Shown piece by piece: positions 8,515-17,084 of a stretch of DNA of 64,000 nt. A program made the translations under genes and the position numbers. Source of the DNA: Candidatus Methanoperedentaceae archaeon (lineage in GTDB: Archaea > Halobacteriota > Methanosarcinia > Methanosarcinales > Methanoperedenaceae); contig PQAS01000058.1 of NCBI GenBank assembly GCA_003104905.1, positions 56,927 to 120,926 on the forward strand. The letters run 5' to 3'. The notes below the pieces were generated by a model. That model saw nothing but the letters and a program-made list of their open reading frames with translations, had not been told where the DNA came from and did not search any database. The number at the start of each line of letters is the position of its first letter. The stretch's first letter is position 1.

Positions 8515-9702
8515 TCATTTCTTCTTTTCTGTTATGTCACGTATATCTATTACTATAACGATCCCATCATCAGTTTCTACCGGGCTCATATTGATCTCCA
8601 CCGGGAATTCACTTCCATCCCTGTGCAATGCAACTGAATTCATATGAAGTGCCATTATTCTTGTTGAAGGGTTTGCGTAATATGTCTTACAATATTCTGC
8701 ATGTTTCATCCTGAACCGCGCAGGTACGAGCATGTTATAAGGGCGTCCTATTAATTCCAATCGAGTATACCCGAATAATTTCTCAGTATGGGAATTAATA
8801 AGAAGGATATTTAAATCCTTTTCTATTGCTATAATGGCATCCGGCGCCCCGTCAATCAGCATCTGGAAATTCTTCTGCGCCCGTTTGCGATCGGTAATAT
8901 CCATTACCATCCCTTCAAGCCCTCTGACATTGCCATTGGCATCTTCCAGTGCATGAGCGTTTATTGAAACCCATATTTTGGTCCCGTCTTTTCGGATAAT
9001 GATGGCTTCAAAGTCAGAAACAGTACCTTCGGATTTGATAAGTCTTACCAGATGCAGGCGCCTTCCGGGTTCTGCATAGAGCTTGCGGACATCGGTAACA
9101 TGTTTAATAAGTTCATCGGCTGAAGCATAGCCCAGAATTCGAACGCATGAGGGGTTAGCAGCCAGTATGCGTCCATCAATTGATGTCTGGAAAATCCCTT
9201 CAGCGGCATTTTCAAAAATACCGCGATATTTTGCTTCACTTATCCGCATAGCTTCTTCCATTCGCTTGTGCTGGGTTATGTCACGGATTGTGCTAAAAAT
9301 GATAATTCCACTTTCTGTTTCAAGATAACCAAGTGCTATGTCGACAGGGAACTCTGTCCCATCCTTTTTCAAACCATAGAGTTCAAGCTCAGATCCCATG
9401 AGGCGTATGCGGGGTTTTGCAATGAAATTTTTCAGGTGTTCATCATGGCGTTTCCTGAAACGCTCCGGTATCAGGATATCAACCGATTTTCCAATTAGAT
9501 CTTTGTCTTCATATCCAAAGATGTTTTCCGCCTGTGTGTTTGCCTGTAAAATCAGCCCTTCCCTGTTAACAATGATAATGGCATCAGGCGCATAATCAAA
9601 AAGCTTCCGGAACATCATTTCTTCTATAATATTCATTTCATCATCTCTTGTGCCAATCTCTCCCAGTTCATCAACATTATTAATTATTATCTGCTTATTC
9701 AT
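8515..9702 (-). CDS. Triple-PAS sensor protein without kinase domain
   Basis: ATG 9702 (GATGG five bases upstream) gives 395 aa and avoids a 29-bp overlap with the upstream gene that the ATG at 9738 would cause. Three PAS domains are visible: FDYAPDAIIIVNREGLILQAN...FSTIRDITQHKR, FENAAEGIFQTSIDGRILAAN...MVMDITDRKRAQ, and IDGAPDAIIAIEKDLNILLIN...DIRDITEKKK. PAS1 and PAS3 share the ERFRKRH / ARFRMKH phrase and are closely related. The protein ends directly after PAS3, with no histidine kinase, receiver or output domain. It could be a stand-alone sensor acting through protein contact. It is the last gene of the operon starting at the aminotransferase, 7 bp after the radical SAM gene. Confidence 0.85.
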   Translation of the reverse strand: MNKQIIINNVDELGEIGTRDDEMNIIEEMMFRKLFDYAPDAIIIVNREGLILQANTQAENIFGYEDKDLIGKSVDILIPERFRKRHDEHLKNFIAKPRIRLMGSELELYGLKKDGTEFPVDIALGYLETESGIIIFSTIRDITQHKRMEEAMRISEAKYRGIFENAAEGIFQTSIDGRILAANPSCVRILGYASADELIKHVTDVRKLYAEPGRRLHLVRLIKSEGTVSDFEAIIIRKDGTKIWVSINAHALEDANGNVRGLEGMVMDITDRKRAQKNFQMLIDGAPDAIIAIEKDLNILLINSHTEKLFGYTRLELIGRPYNMLVPARFRMKHAEYCKTYYANPSTRIMALHMNSVALHRDGSEFPVEINMSPVETDDGIVIVIDIRDITEKKK

Positions 9703-9709
9703 AAAACCA

Positions 9710-10879
9710 TCATATGAAACGCAAAATGCCATTTGCATAGCACATCAATGGATCAGGGGCAAATATGCTTTTATATTGTTTTGCCCTGAACCGGCATCCT
9801 CCCCTGCAGTCATGGATCAACTTACAATCGTGGCAATCAAGTTTGTCAAGAGTCCATAGATAGTTCCTGCACAGCTTTTCCCATGCAAGGGGGAGATCAT
9901 TAACATCCCCAACAGGCTCATCCTCGAAAAATCCGCATTTGCTCACCTGGCCGCCTGGAGATACCGAACACATATGAGAACCGCAGGTATAATCTCCTGT
10001 GCTTTCATGCGCCCCGGCGCCGAATCCGTATTTCAGATATCCGGCCGCTTCCCTGGCAGGTAGCGAAAAATCCTGGTTCTTTGCCAGCGTCCCGGTGATG
10101 CATGGAACATCGACGCTCCAGGAAATGATATCCATATCCGAAAAAAGTTTTTCCATCTCCTGGAATTCCCCCGCGTTAAATTTGTGGATCATAGTAGCGA
10201 TCGAAACCCGGATTCCTGCTCTATTCAGGCATGATATCCCTCTCATTGATCTTTCATACGAACCTTTTCCCCGCAGCCTGTCATGAGAATGAATTCCATC
10301 GATACTGACCTGGACTTCATCAACGCAGCCTGCTAATTGTTTTGCCGCAGCGTCATCTATAAGAGTCCCGTTTGACAGGACAACAACCCGTAATTTATGC
10401 GATCGAAGTATCTCCATAAGTTCCCGGAATCCGGAATGAAGCAGTGGTTCCCCGCCTGAGATCATGAGTTTAAGACCGCCCATATCTTCAAATTGAGTTA
10501 CGGCTTTTTTAAACATTTCGGTATTGATATCAAGATTCCCGGAGGTTCCAAGATAACAATGCCTGCATGCGAGGTTGCATTTGTTTGTAATATTTAAAAG
10601 AAGATAACGAAGGGATGGGAGCGGGGAAACGGGCGCTTTGATATTTTTGCTTACAGTCCCATCAGTCATAAGGATTATTCCTTCATCCAGCATGAATTCA
10701 ATGGTTTGGTCGCCATTCATGAGAATATCTGACACCCTGCCGTTGCATTTTTTTAAGAAAAGAAAGGCTTCCTCATCGAGTTCGTACAGCTCGTCCTTAT
10801 GGATATCATAAACACAGGGAGATTCAAGTTTTCGAAGGACAAAACCAGGAGCCAGGACAGGAAACTTATCTGAAGGCAT
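9710..10879 (-). CDS. PqqD-fused radical SAM/SPASM maturase
   Basis: Residues 1-85 resemble a PqqD/RRE peptide-binding domain (VLRKLESPCVYDIHKDELYELDEEAFLFLKKC). Residues 95-290 are a radical SAM domain with C101-x3-C105-x2-C108 in TNKCNLACRHCYLG, the GGEP motif (MISGGEPLLHSG) and VSIDG. The C-terminus is a SPASM domain: CGSHMCSVSPGGQVSKCGFF, then CHDCKLIHDCRGGCRFRA, then a last Cys. This domain set is that of enzymes that modify ribosomally made peptides or small proteins. The gene overlaps the preceding 54-aa Cys-containing ORF by 14 bp, so that protein is the obvious candidate partner or substrate. A role in heme or cofactor maturation is an alternative. Confidence 0.88.
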   Translation of the reverse strand: MPSDKFPVLAPGFVLRKLESPCVYDIHKDELYELDEEAFLFLKKCNGRVSDILMNGDQTIEFMLDEGIILMTDGTVSKNIKAPVSPLPSLRYLLLNITNKCNLACRHCYLGTSGNLDINTEMFKKAVTQFEDMGGLKLMISGGEPLLHSGFRELMEILRSHKLRVVVLSNGTLIDDAAAKQLAGCVDEVQVSIDGIHSHDRLRGKGSYERSMRGISCLNRAGIRVSIATMIHKFNAGEFQEMEKLFSDMDIISWSVDVPCITGTLAKNQDFSLPAREAAGYLKYGFGAGAHESTGDYTCGSHMCSVSPGGQVSKCGFFEDEPVGDVNDLPLAWEKLCRNYLWTLDKLDCHDCKLIHDCRGGCRFRAKQYKSIFAPDPLMCYANGILRFI

Positions 10880-11030
10880 TTTTTATCTCTTCCGGGGTGA
10901 TCTTACCTTCTTGAAGCATGGATTTTAAGACCTTAAAAGCTGCACATTCCATGTCCAGATCATCTTCCTTGAAGAATGCACAATGGGTGCAGATCAAGGT
11001 TACATAAGGGTCTAATTCTTTTTTTGTCAT
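10866..11030 (-). CDS. 54-aa Cys-containing protein, candidate partner or substrate of radical SAM enzyme
   Basis: The frame opens at ATG 11030-11028 and stops at TAA 10868-10866, giving 54 aa. It starts MTKKELDPYVTLICTHCAFF and ends KITPEEIKNAFR. Cys residues are C14 and C17 (C-x2-C) and C29, with no hydrophobic segment. It starts 20 nt after the aminotransferase stop and overlaps the radical SAM start by 14 bp, so translation is probably coupled. The size and position suit a peptide substrate. Three Cys plus His16 could instead bind a metal, making it a small accessory protein. I do not recognise the family. Confidence 0.65.
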   Translation of the reverse strand: MTKKELDPYVTLICTHCAFFKEDDLDMECAAFKVLKSMLQEGKITPEEIKNAFR

Positions 11031-11050
11031 ATAATCACGTTTATTTTTGG

Positions 11051-12193
11051 TTATTTTCGAAGATATTTCTCTATTCTGTCCATTCCTTCCCCGATATTCT
11101 CAATACTATTCGAATAAGAAAAACGAAGATACCCTTTTGCCCCATCCCCGAAATCCATACCTGGTGTTACTGCTACACCTGCTTCTTCAAGTATCCTGCG
11201 GCTTAAGTCCAGGGAATCAGGATTGAATTCCTCTGCATTGGCAAGAACGTAATAAGCACCGTCAGGTTCGTAATTTATTCCGAACCCGATCTCTTTTAGC
11301 CTCTTGATAATGAATTTGCGCCTCGTATCATATGTAGCCACCATTTCCCTGACATGATCCTGGGGTCCGGTCAGCGCCGCAATACCTGCATGCTGGACAA
11401 AACTGTTGGCGCAAATAAAGAAATTCTGCTGGATCTTCTGGACAGTACGGATAAATTCTTTCGGAGCTATCAGATAGCCAAGACGCCATCCTGTCATTGC
11501 GTAAAGTTTGGAAAAACCGTTCAATACGAAGGCATTTGATGTATATTCTAAAATAGTATGGTCTTTTCCTTTATATATTAATCCCTGGTAAATTTCATCA
11601 CAGATAACAGGAATATTCCCGGCGATCCCGGAAATCCCCCTTAAATTTTCAGGAGACATCACGTGACCGGTAGGATTGCAGGGGGAATTTATAAGGATAG
11701 CTTTTGTTCTTGAGGTGATGGCTCTTTCTGCTGCTTCATATCCCATATTGAATCCATTGTCTTCTTTTGTGCGAACAAATGCCGGATTTCCTCCCAGGTA
11801 TTTGACAAAATTAGGATAACATGCATAATACGGATCGGACATTATTACCTCATCACCATGTTCAATGAGGGACATGAAAACCAGAAGAAGAGCCGGGCTT
11901 GTTCCTGAGGTCACAACTATCCGGGCAGGGTCCAGGTCAAGTTTGAATTTTTCATTATAATGTCCGGCTATAGCTTCCCTGAGTTCCGGAATTCCCTGGC
12001 TGTGGGTATATTTTGTTTCACCTTTTGCGATAGCAAAGGATGCCGCTTCGCATATATGCGGCGCTGTGGGAAAATCGGGTTCTCCGATTTCAAGATGTAT
12101 GATATCTTTTCCCATGCTTTCAAGCTCCCTTGCCCTTTCAAGTACTTCCATCACATGAAAAGGGGGAAGCTTTTCTGCTTTTCCTGAGATCAT
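11051..12193 (-). CDS. PLP-dependent aminotransferase, class I/II
   Basis: This fold-type I aminotransferase has LEIGEPDFPT near the N-terminus, VTSGTSPALLLVF, NSPCNPTGHVM, VICDEIYQGL, the PLP-lysine region NGFSKLYAMTGWRLGYLIAP, and FLRFSYSN-like YLRFSYSNSIENI near the end. It resembles the aspartate/aromatic aminotransferases of archaea. The substrate cannot be fixed. I chose ATG 12193 (380 aa) because the conserved region starts there and a TATA element lies 30 nt upstream, as expected for a leaderless mRNA. The longer ATG at 12250 adds a non-conserved stretch. It is the first gene of the operon with the 54-aa protein, radical SAM enzyme and PAS protein. Confidence 0.87.
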   Translation of the reverse strand: MISGKAEKLPPFHVMEVLERARELESMGKDIIHLEIGEPDFPTAPHICEAASFAIAKGETKYTHSQGIPELREAIAGHYNEKFKLDLDPARIVVTSGTSPALLLVFMSLIEHGDEVIMSDPYYACYPNFVKYLGGNPAFVRTKEDNGFNMGYEAAERAITSRTKAILINSPCNPTGHVMSPENLRGISGIAGNIPVICDEIYQGLIYKGKDHTILEYTSNAFVLNGFSKLYAMTGWRLGYLIAPKEFIRTVQKIQQNFFICANSFVQHAGIAALTGPQDHVREMVATYDTRRKFIIKRLKEIGFGINYEPDGAYYVLANAEEFNPDSLDLSRRILEEAGVAVTPGMDFGDGAKGYLRFSYSNSIENIGEGMDRIEKYLRK

Positions 12194-12218
12194 ATTTATT
12201 GATGATGTTCTTGATATT

Positions 12219-12228
12219 CTTATAACAT
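12219..12228 (-). promoter_or_regulatory. Probable TATA box of the aminotransferase operon (leaderless)
   Basis: On the minus strand the sequence ATGTTATAAG is centred about 30 nt upstream of ATG 12193. No ribosome-binding site precedes that ATG. This spacing is what archaeal leaderless promoters show, and it supports the shorter start. Confidence 0.45.
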
Positions 12229-12405
12229 GGCATAATAATGTTCTCTTCACACTCTCGTTTATATTGATGTGAATTTTTCTAAGAGAATAGATCTATTTAT
12301 GGTAAATCATATCAACAAGCTATCTAAAAACTTCATAGACAAACGTGAAGCTCTCTGTGCCTTCGATGGCTCAACATATTTTTTAGCATTCAAATAGGAG
12401 GAAAC

Positions 12406-12639
12406 ATGAGAGAAGACCTGAACTGCAAAATGAATTCCGGCTACCTGATCCAGCCAGCTTTAAAAACTCACTGCAATAACTGTGGTGCACCAGTCTGGCT
12501 CCTCTGCAACAAAGACATGCCTCGACACAGCCCCGCCTTCTACATCTGCTTTAACTGTCGACGTACTACGCAGATAGGTGTCGGTATCGTTCGAGAGGAG
12601 ATCTTATATGATGCTACATATTCACAAATGGTAGTATGA
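12406..12639 (+). CDS. Small zinc-ribbon protein
   Basis: This 77-aa protein has C23-x2-C26 (HCNNCGAPVWLLC) and C48-x2-C51 (YICFNCRR), the two knuckles of a zinc ribbon, plus an extra Cys at 34. It starts after a perfect AGGAGGA ribosome-binding site. Small proteins of this form can bind nucleic acid or partner proteins. No function can be assigned. It stands alone between two minus-strand genes. Confidence 0.7.
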   Translation: MREDLNCKMNSGYLIQPALKTHCNNCGAPVWLLCNKDMPRHSPAFYICFNCRRTTQIGVGIVREEILYDATYSQMVV

Positions 12640-12684
12640 TCGTTATAACGTTCTCCTATTATGCTTCGTACATTATTTATAATC

Positions 12685-13098
12685 TTAGTAATATATCCAC
12701 ATATAGATATATGCGCCAATTGAGAAAGCCAGTATCCAGAGAGAAAATGCTACCCTCATGATGGATCTAAAATTTCCCGGCCATCTGATATACCCGGAAT
12801 ATACGAGATTCACATATATCCACAATCCGACCAATACTGATCCAAGGACGTGGTGAAAAATTATCAAAAGGTCAAGCATGCTGGCATTGCTTACTTTGTA
12901 TCCGGGAAAAGAAGGCAGCATAAACATGAAAATTGCTGCAAGTTGAAGAAGCACTGCAATTTTAATATAATTACAGTGCTTATTTACATCTCTCTTTTTT
13001 GCCCTTAATGCAGCAAAAAAAAGCAGTATCATAAGCACGATTTGGATCATGATGTTTATCGCAGCCAGTATTTTTATATCAAGTGCTATGTTTTTCAC
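12685..13098 (-). CDS. Four-helix membrane protein, possibly DUF420-like
   Basis: This 137-aa protein has four clear membrane helices: ILAAINIMIQIVLMILLFFAAL, IAVLLQLAAIFMFMLPSF, FHHVLGSVLVGLWIYVNLVY and AFSLWILAFSIGAYIYMWIY. A Lys/Arg-rich loop with CN-H (KKRDVNKHCNYIK) follows helix 1, and a His pair starts helix 3. The layout resembles DUF420-type proteins related to cytochrome oxidase assembly, but the match is by eye. It is divergent from the large oxidoreductase gene at 13223 with 124 nt between starts, so they may share a control region. Confidence 0.6.
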   Translation of the reverse strand: MKNIALDIKILAAINIMIQIVLMILLFFAALRAKKRDVNKHCNYIKIAVLLQLAAIFMFMLPSFPGYKVSNASMLDLLIIFHHVLGSVLVGLWIYVNLVYSGYIRWPGNFRSIMRVAFSLWILAFSIGAYIYMWIYY

Positions 13099-13222
13099 CT
13101 TCGATTTTCTTATTACATCTTAATTGTAGATATTATAGGTGTATTTGTATGGTTTTGGATTAAACGCGCATAACTTTATATCTCTGAAAGTTGTGTATTA
13201 TATTGACAAAAACGTGATAATT

Positions 13223-16200
13223 ATGGACGCAGAGAAACTTACCTATCTCATAGATAAATTCACAACTCGTGTGACTGTTGATCCCGTAGAAAGAATGCTT
13301 TATGGCCATGACCTCGCCGCAATTCCCGTACTTGTCAGGCCCCTGATCGGAAATACGACTCCTGATGCTGTGGTTCAGCCCCTGGATGAGGAAGAACTCA
13401 TTGACATTGTGAAATGGGCAGTATCAAACAATATTCCGCTCACTCCAAGAGGCAAAGCAACTTCCGGCTATGGGGGAGCGATACCGGTCAATAAGGGCAT
13501 TGTCATTGATTTTTACAGGATGAGAAAAGTGCTGGCTGTTGATCCGAAGAACAAAACCGTCACAGTCCAACCCGGCATCACGTGGGAAAAGCTTGATAAA
13601 GAACTGAATAAACAGGATTTGACTCTTCGGTTATATCCCACAAGCTATCCCTCATCAACGGTTGGGGGCTGGCTGGCTCAGGGAGGCGCAGGTATAGGAA
13701 GTTTTGAGTATGGGTATTTCCGTGAAAGTGTGGAGTCCACAAAAGTTGTTCTTCCATCAGGAGATGTAAAGGCTTTTTCAGGTAATGAACTTGAGCTGAT
13801 AGCTGATGCGGAAGGCATAACAGGATTGATCGCTGAAGTTACACTTCGAATACAGCCGCGTCAAGATATTGAAGTGGCAGGTCTTGCCTGTCCGGATGCT
13901 GATAGCCTCCAGGAACTTGTGGATTCTATCATCGCATCAAAACTGCCCATCTGGTCAATGGTATTTATAAACCCGAAGATGGCTGAAATGAAAAATCGCG
14001 CTCCGCTTATGGAACATGGAGGACATGCTTCACAGGAACGTGTGATACTTCCAGCTTCTTATATACTTACACTCGCTTTTCGAAAAAAAGACAATTTGCT
14101 TGTAAGGTCAGAACTTCCTGGTCTTGCTAAATCCGCTGGAGCTGAAATAATAAGTGACAGGATCGCAGAACATGAATGGGAAAACCGTTTCAAACTTATG
14201 GTCGTCAAAAGACTTGGTCCTTCGCTTGTACCTGCTGAGGTCATAATCCCGTTGTCAAACCTTGGTGAAGTTATGAAGGAGATCGAGCATAAGGTTTCCC
14301 AGCCAGTAGTTAAGGAAGGTGTCATCATCCGTAATGGTATTGACGGAAAACCTGAAGTGGTCATCCTGGGTTTCATTCCAAGCGACCAGAGAAAATTCAG
14401 CTTTAATTTCGTCTATGGTCTTGTACTTTCAATCATAAGGATCGCGGAAAAATATGGGGGAAGGCCATATGCAACAGGGCTATATTTCTCGAAAAAGGCC
14501 GATTGCGTATTGGGAAAACAAAAAGCTGATCATTTGCGCACTTTCAAGAATGAAATTGATCCTCTCAAAATAATGAATCCAGGAAAGGTCATTGGAAGCG
14601 GGCTTCTGGGGATTGCCCTGCAAATAGCCCAGACATTTGAGCCCTTCATCCGTCCTCTTGGAAACTCGGTAACTACTGTTGTCGGTGAAAGACCTGAAAA
14701 AGATATCAGGGATATCCCGAAAGATGTGGCATGGTACGCTTACAGCTGTTCACAGTGCGGATATTGCGTGGATGAGTGCGACCAGTTCTATGGGCGCGGA
14801 TGGGAAAGCCAGAGCCCGAGAGGGAAATGGTACTGGCTCCGGGAATATATGGAAGGACATGTGCAATGGGACCAGAAGATGGTGGATACCATCATTTCCT
14901 GTACCACATGTGAGATGTGCGACCTTCGATGTTCTGCATCATTGCCCATTGAACCTTCATGGATGAAACTGCGGGGTAAACTGATACATGAAGAAAAAAA
15001 GATGACCTTCCCGCCATTTGAAATGATGACAGAAGCGCTCAAATCCCAGGGAAATATATGGGCAGGCTACAGGACTGATCGGTCAAACTGGTTCCCTGAG
15101 GAACTGAAGGAAAAACATGGTCCAACCCATAAATCAAAGAATGTTTATTTTGCAGGCTGCACAGCAAGCTTTGTAGAAAAAGACATAGGCATCGCAAGTG
15201 TTCATCTTCTTGATGAAGCAGGTGTTGATTTTACATACCTTGGAGAAAAAGAGAATTGCTGCGCCACTCCAATGCTTGTTGCAGGCAAATGGGATGTGTT
15301 TGAAGAGACTATGAAAAAGAATATCAGCGCAGTAAAATCATCAGGTGCTGATACTGTAATTACATCATGTCCTGCGTGCGACATGATGTGGCGCAAGGTT
15401 TATCCTGAATGGGCGCAAAAAGCTGGAATTGATTTTAAAATAAAAACAAAGCATTACAGCGAAATCGTTTCTGAGAAGATAAAATCCGGTGAATTCAAAT
15501 TCAAAAAAGGCCTTGAAGAGCCCGTTACTGTAACGTGGCATGATTCATGCCACATAGGGCGCGCCTCAGGCATATATGAACCGCCGCGCGATCTTATCAG
15601 GGCTATTCCGGGTGTTAATGTGGTCGAGATGAGCTCGAACAGGGAGAAAGCCCATTGCTGCGGCTCGGTACTAACGCTTTTGAAAGAGCCTGGTGTTGCG
15701 GCAGACATTGGAAAAATACGTCTTGATGAAGCAGTTGAGGCAGGAGCCGAAAAGGTCCTTGCTCTTTGTCCGTGCTGCCAGTTCCAGTTAAGGGTGAGCG
15801 CAGATGCAAGAAATATCCCCATAGAAGTGGTTGACCTTGCAAGTTTTGCTTCACAAAGCCTGGGATATAACCTGCCCGACCCGAATCCTGAAGTCCAAGC
15901 GCAGTGGGCGGTATTTGAAAAGATGATCGCCCTTATGACACCCCAGGGATTTGCAGACATTATGAAATCCATGTGGCCTGAACTTATTGATGCAATGCCT
16001 TGCGGCATGGGGCCTATTATGCGTGCTATGGGCAAGGTTCCGGGGGCACTTTCGCTTATGAAGCCCATGTTCCCTGTGCTTTTCCCGATACTTCTTCCAA
16101 GGATGATGCCGAAGGTAATGCCTGTGATCCTTGAAAAGGTGGGTAGAGCAATTCCGATGCCTGATTATATGGCCCAGCAGATGCCTGAATTGATGCCAGA

Positions 16201-16300
16201 GGTCATGGATAACCTGATGCCCCACATGATAGATGATGTTGTGCCTCTTATTACACAGCCCATGATCGATTATCTGCAGGGGAAAAACGCTGCACAATAG
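13223..16300 (+). CDS. FAD-linked oxidase / Fe-S / CCG-domain oxidoreductase (GlcD-GlcF-like fusion) with Met/Pro-rich tail
   Basis: This is a 1025-aa fusion. Residues about 35-460 are an FAD-linked oxidase (GlcD/D-lactate dehydrogenase type: PLTPRGKATSGYGGAIP, STVGGWLAQGGAGIGSFEYG). About 505-570 hold two [4Fe-4S] motifs (CSQCGYCVDECD, CTTCEMCDLRCS). About 640-890 hold two CCG domains as in HdrB/GlcF (NCCATPM..CPAC; HCCGSV..CPCC). Such enzymes oxidise 2-hydroxy acids such as lactate or glycolate and pass electrons to a membrane or HdrB-like acceptor. The last 130 residues are unusual, being rich in Met and Pro (PRMMPKVMPVI, MPELMPEVMDNLMP). The frame is open from 13139, but ATG 13223 starts the conserved part. 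Confidence 0.88.
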   Translation: MDAEKLTYLIDKFTTRVTVDPVERMLYGHDLAAIPVLVRPLIGNTTPDAVVQPLDEEELIDIVKWAVSNNIPLTPRGKATSGYGGAIPVNKGIVIDFYRMRKVLAVDPKNKTVTVQPGITWEKLDKELNKQDLTLRLYPTSYPSSTVGGWLAQGGAGIGSFEYGYFRESVESTKVVLPSGDVKAFSGNELELIADAEGITGLIAEVTLRIQPRQDIEVAGLACPDADSLQELVDSIIASKLPIWSMVFINPKMAEMKNRAPLMEHGGHASQERVILPASYILTLAFRKKDNLLVRSELPGLAKSAGAEIISDRIAEHEWENRFKLMVVKRLGPSLVPAEVIIPLSNLGEVMKEIEHKVSQPVVKEGVIIRNGIDGKPEVVILGFIPSDQRKFSFNFVYGLVLSIIRIAEKYGGRPYATGLYFSKKADCVLGKQKADHLRTFKNEIDPLKIMNPGKVIGSGLLGIALQIAQTFEPFIRPLGNSVTTVVGERPEKDIRDIPKDVAWYAYSCSQCGYCVDECDQFYGRGWESQSPRGKWYWLREYMEGHVQWDQKMVDTIISCTTCEMCDLRCSASLPIEPSWMKLRGKLIHEEKKMTFPPFEMMTEALKSQGNIWAGYRTDRSNWFPEELKEKHGPTHKSKNVYFAGCTASFVEKDIGIASVHLLDEAGVDFTYLGEKENCCATPMLVAGKWDVFEETMKKNISAVKSSGADTVITSCPACDMMWRKVYPEWAQKAGIDFKIKTKHYSEIVSEKIKSGEFKFKKGLEEPVTVTWHDSCHIGRASGIYEPPRDLIRAIPGVNVVEMSSNREKAHCCGSVLTLLKEPGVAADIGKIRLDEAVEAGAEKVLALCPCCQFQLRVSADARNIPIEVVDLASFASQSLGYNLPDPNPEVQAQWAVFEKMIALMTPQGFADIMKSMWPELIDAMPCGMGPIMRAMGKVPGALSLMKPMFPVLFPILLPRMMPKVMPVILEKVGRAIPMPDYMAQQMPELMPEVMDNLMPHMIDDVVPLITQPMIDYLQGKNAAQ

Positions 16301-16339
16301 AGGGAGGCTCAAAAAGTAATCAATGGAATCCCTGCCGAT

Positions 16340-16596
16340 GTGAGGCGAACGTGAACAGAGCTGTTTTCTTTGGTTGAGTTGGTAATGGCTGGATGAACAT
16401 CTCAAACTAAAATTACAATAACTACAGCCAAAAACTATTAAGAAAACGCCTTCTGAAGAAGCATCACCGACGAACGGTGATAAGTGTAGTATTTGACTAG
16501 ATTGGTATCATTATAGCAATCCGACTTAGAAGGAAAGAAGACTGAAAAGTATCCTTCTTTTATGATTGAGCAATGCAAGCGGGAACAGGTGGAATG
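16340..16596 (+). mobile_element. Folded non-coding segment, possible 5' fragment (domain I) of a group II intron
   Basis: This non-coding stretch has several exact helices. GGCG 16344-16347 pairs with CGCC 16447-16450. GGCTG 16387-16391 pairs with CAGCC 16425-16429. ATCACCG 16463-16469 pairs with CGGTGAT 16475-16481. GATTG 16500-16504 pairs with CAATC 16517-16521. AGAAGGA 16528-16534 pairs with TCCTTCT 16552-16558. It begins GTGAGGCGAACG and contains GGGAACAGGTGGAAT, which resemble wording I know from group II intron domain I. No reverse transcriptase gene and no domain V-like hairpin follow, so if it is an intron it is a 3'-deleted relic. An unrelated structured RNA is the alternative. Confidence 0.42.
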
Positions 16597-16892
16597 TATT
16601 TGTAGGATAAATTGGGAAATTTTTTCCTACCATTGACAGGTGTCATTGTCGCTGCAATTTGTGCGACACTCTTCCGCTTCAGGAGATCAGAGAGTCGCCG
16701 ATATTGTTTATTATATTTTCCTGTTTATTATCAAAAATATATTCACAACAAGCATTATTATAATGCTCATTTTTATCTCAGTGAAAAAATTTAAACGATA
16801 TTTTTATATAGTATCATAGAGTCAAAATCCTATCATTGACAGCTTAATTTGAAAGATGGTTTGAGCAGTTATTATAGTAGAATGGTGGAAAA
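16597..16892. other. Gene-poor AT-rich stretch
   Basis: I see no convincing gene. A hairpin is visible around 16605-16635 (GTAGGA paired with TCCTAC across an A/T-rich interior). A second runs from GTGTC near 16640 to GCGACAC near 16671. A 60-codon open frame at 16612 has no ribosome-binding site and no recognisable content. Confidence 0.4.
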
Positions 16893-17084
16893 ATGGCATA
16901 TATAGATCATAAGTTGAGAGGGAATTTCCTCAATAAATTCGATGTTAAAAATGATAAGAAAAACAGAGGTATGAAAGTATCTATTGCATTGATAACGCAA
17001 TTGTTGGGAAGAATTTGTAATAAAAGTGTAGGTACAGCGCCTCTAAAGGTGTTTGGATACGGGAGAGAGGGAGGGAGAATATGA
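16893..17084 (+). CDS. Possible small basic protein, translationally coupled to the 17081 gene
   Basis: This 63-aa frame starts at ATG 16893 after a GGTGG ribosome-binding site. Its TGA stop (17082-17084) overlaps the ATG of the next gene in an ATGA arrangement, which often signals translational coupling. The product is Lys/Arg-rich with a short hydrophobic stretch (KVSIALITQLLGRI) and matches nothing I recognise. The start signal and coupling argue for a gene; the content does not. Confidence 0.35.
   Translation: MAYIDHKLRGNFLNKFDVKNDKKNRGMKVSIALITQLLGRICNKSVGTAPLKVFGYGREGGRI

Noticed and set aside
15454..16068. 204-codon minus-strand frame
   Set aside because: It is antisense to the CCG oxidoreductase, a consequence of its codon bias.
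16612..16794. 60-codon plus-strand frame in the gene-poor stretch
   Set aside because: It has no ribosome-binding site or conserved-looking content, and it lies in a region of hairpins.
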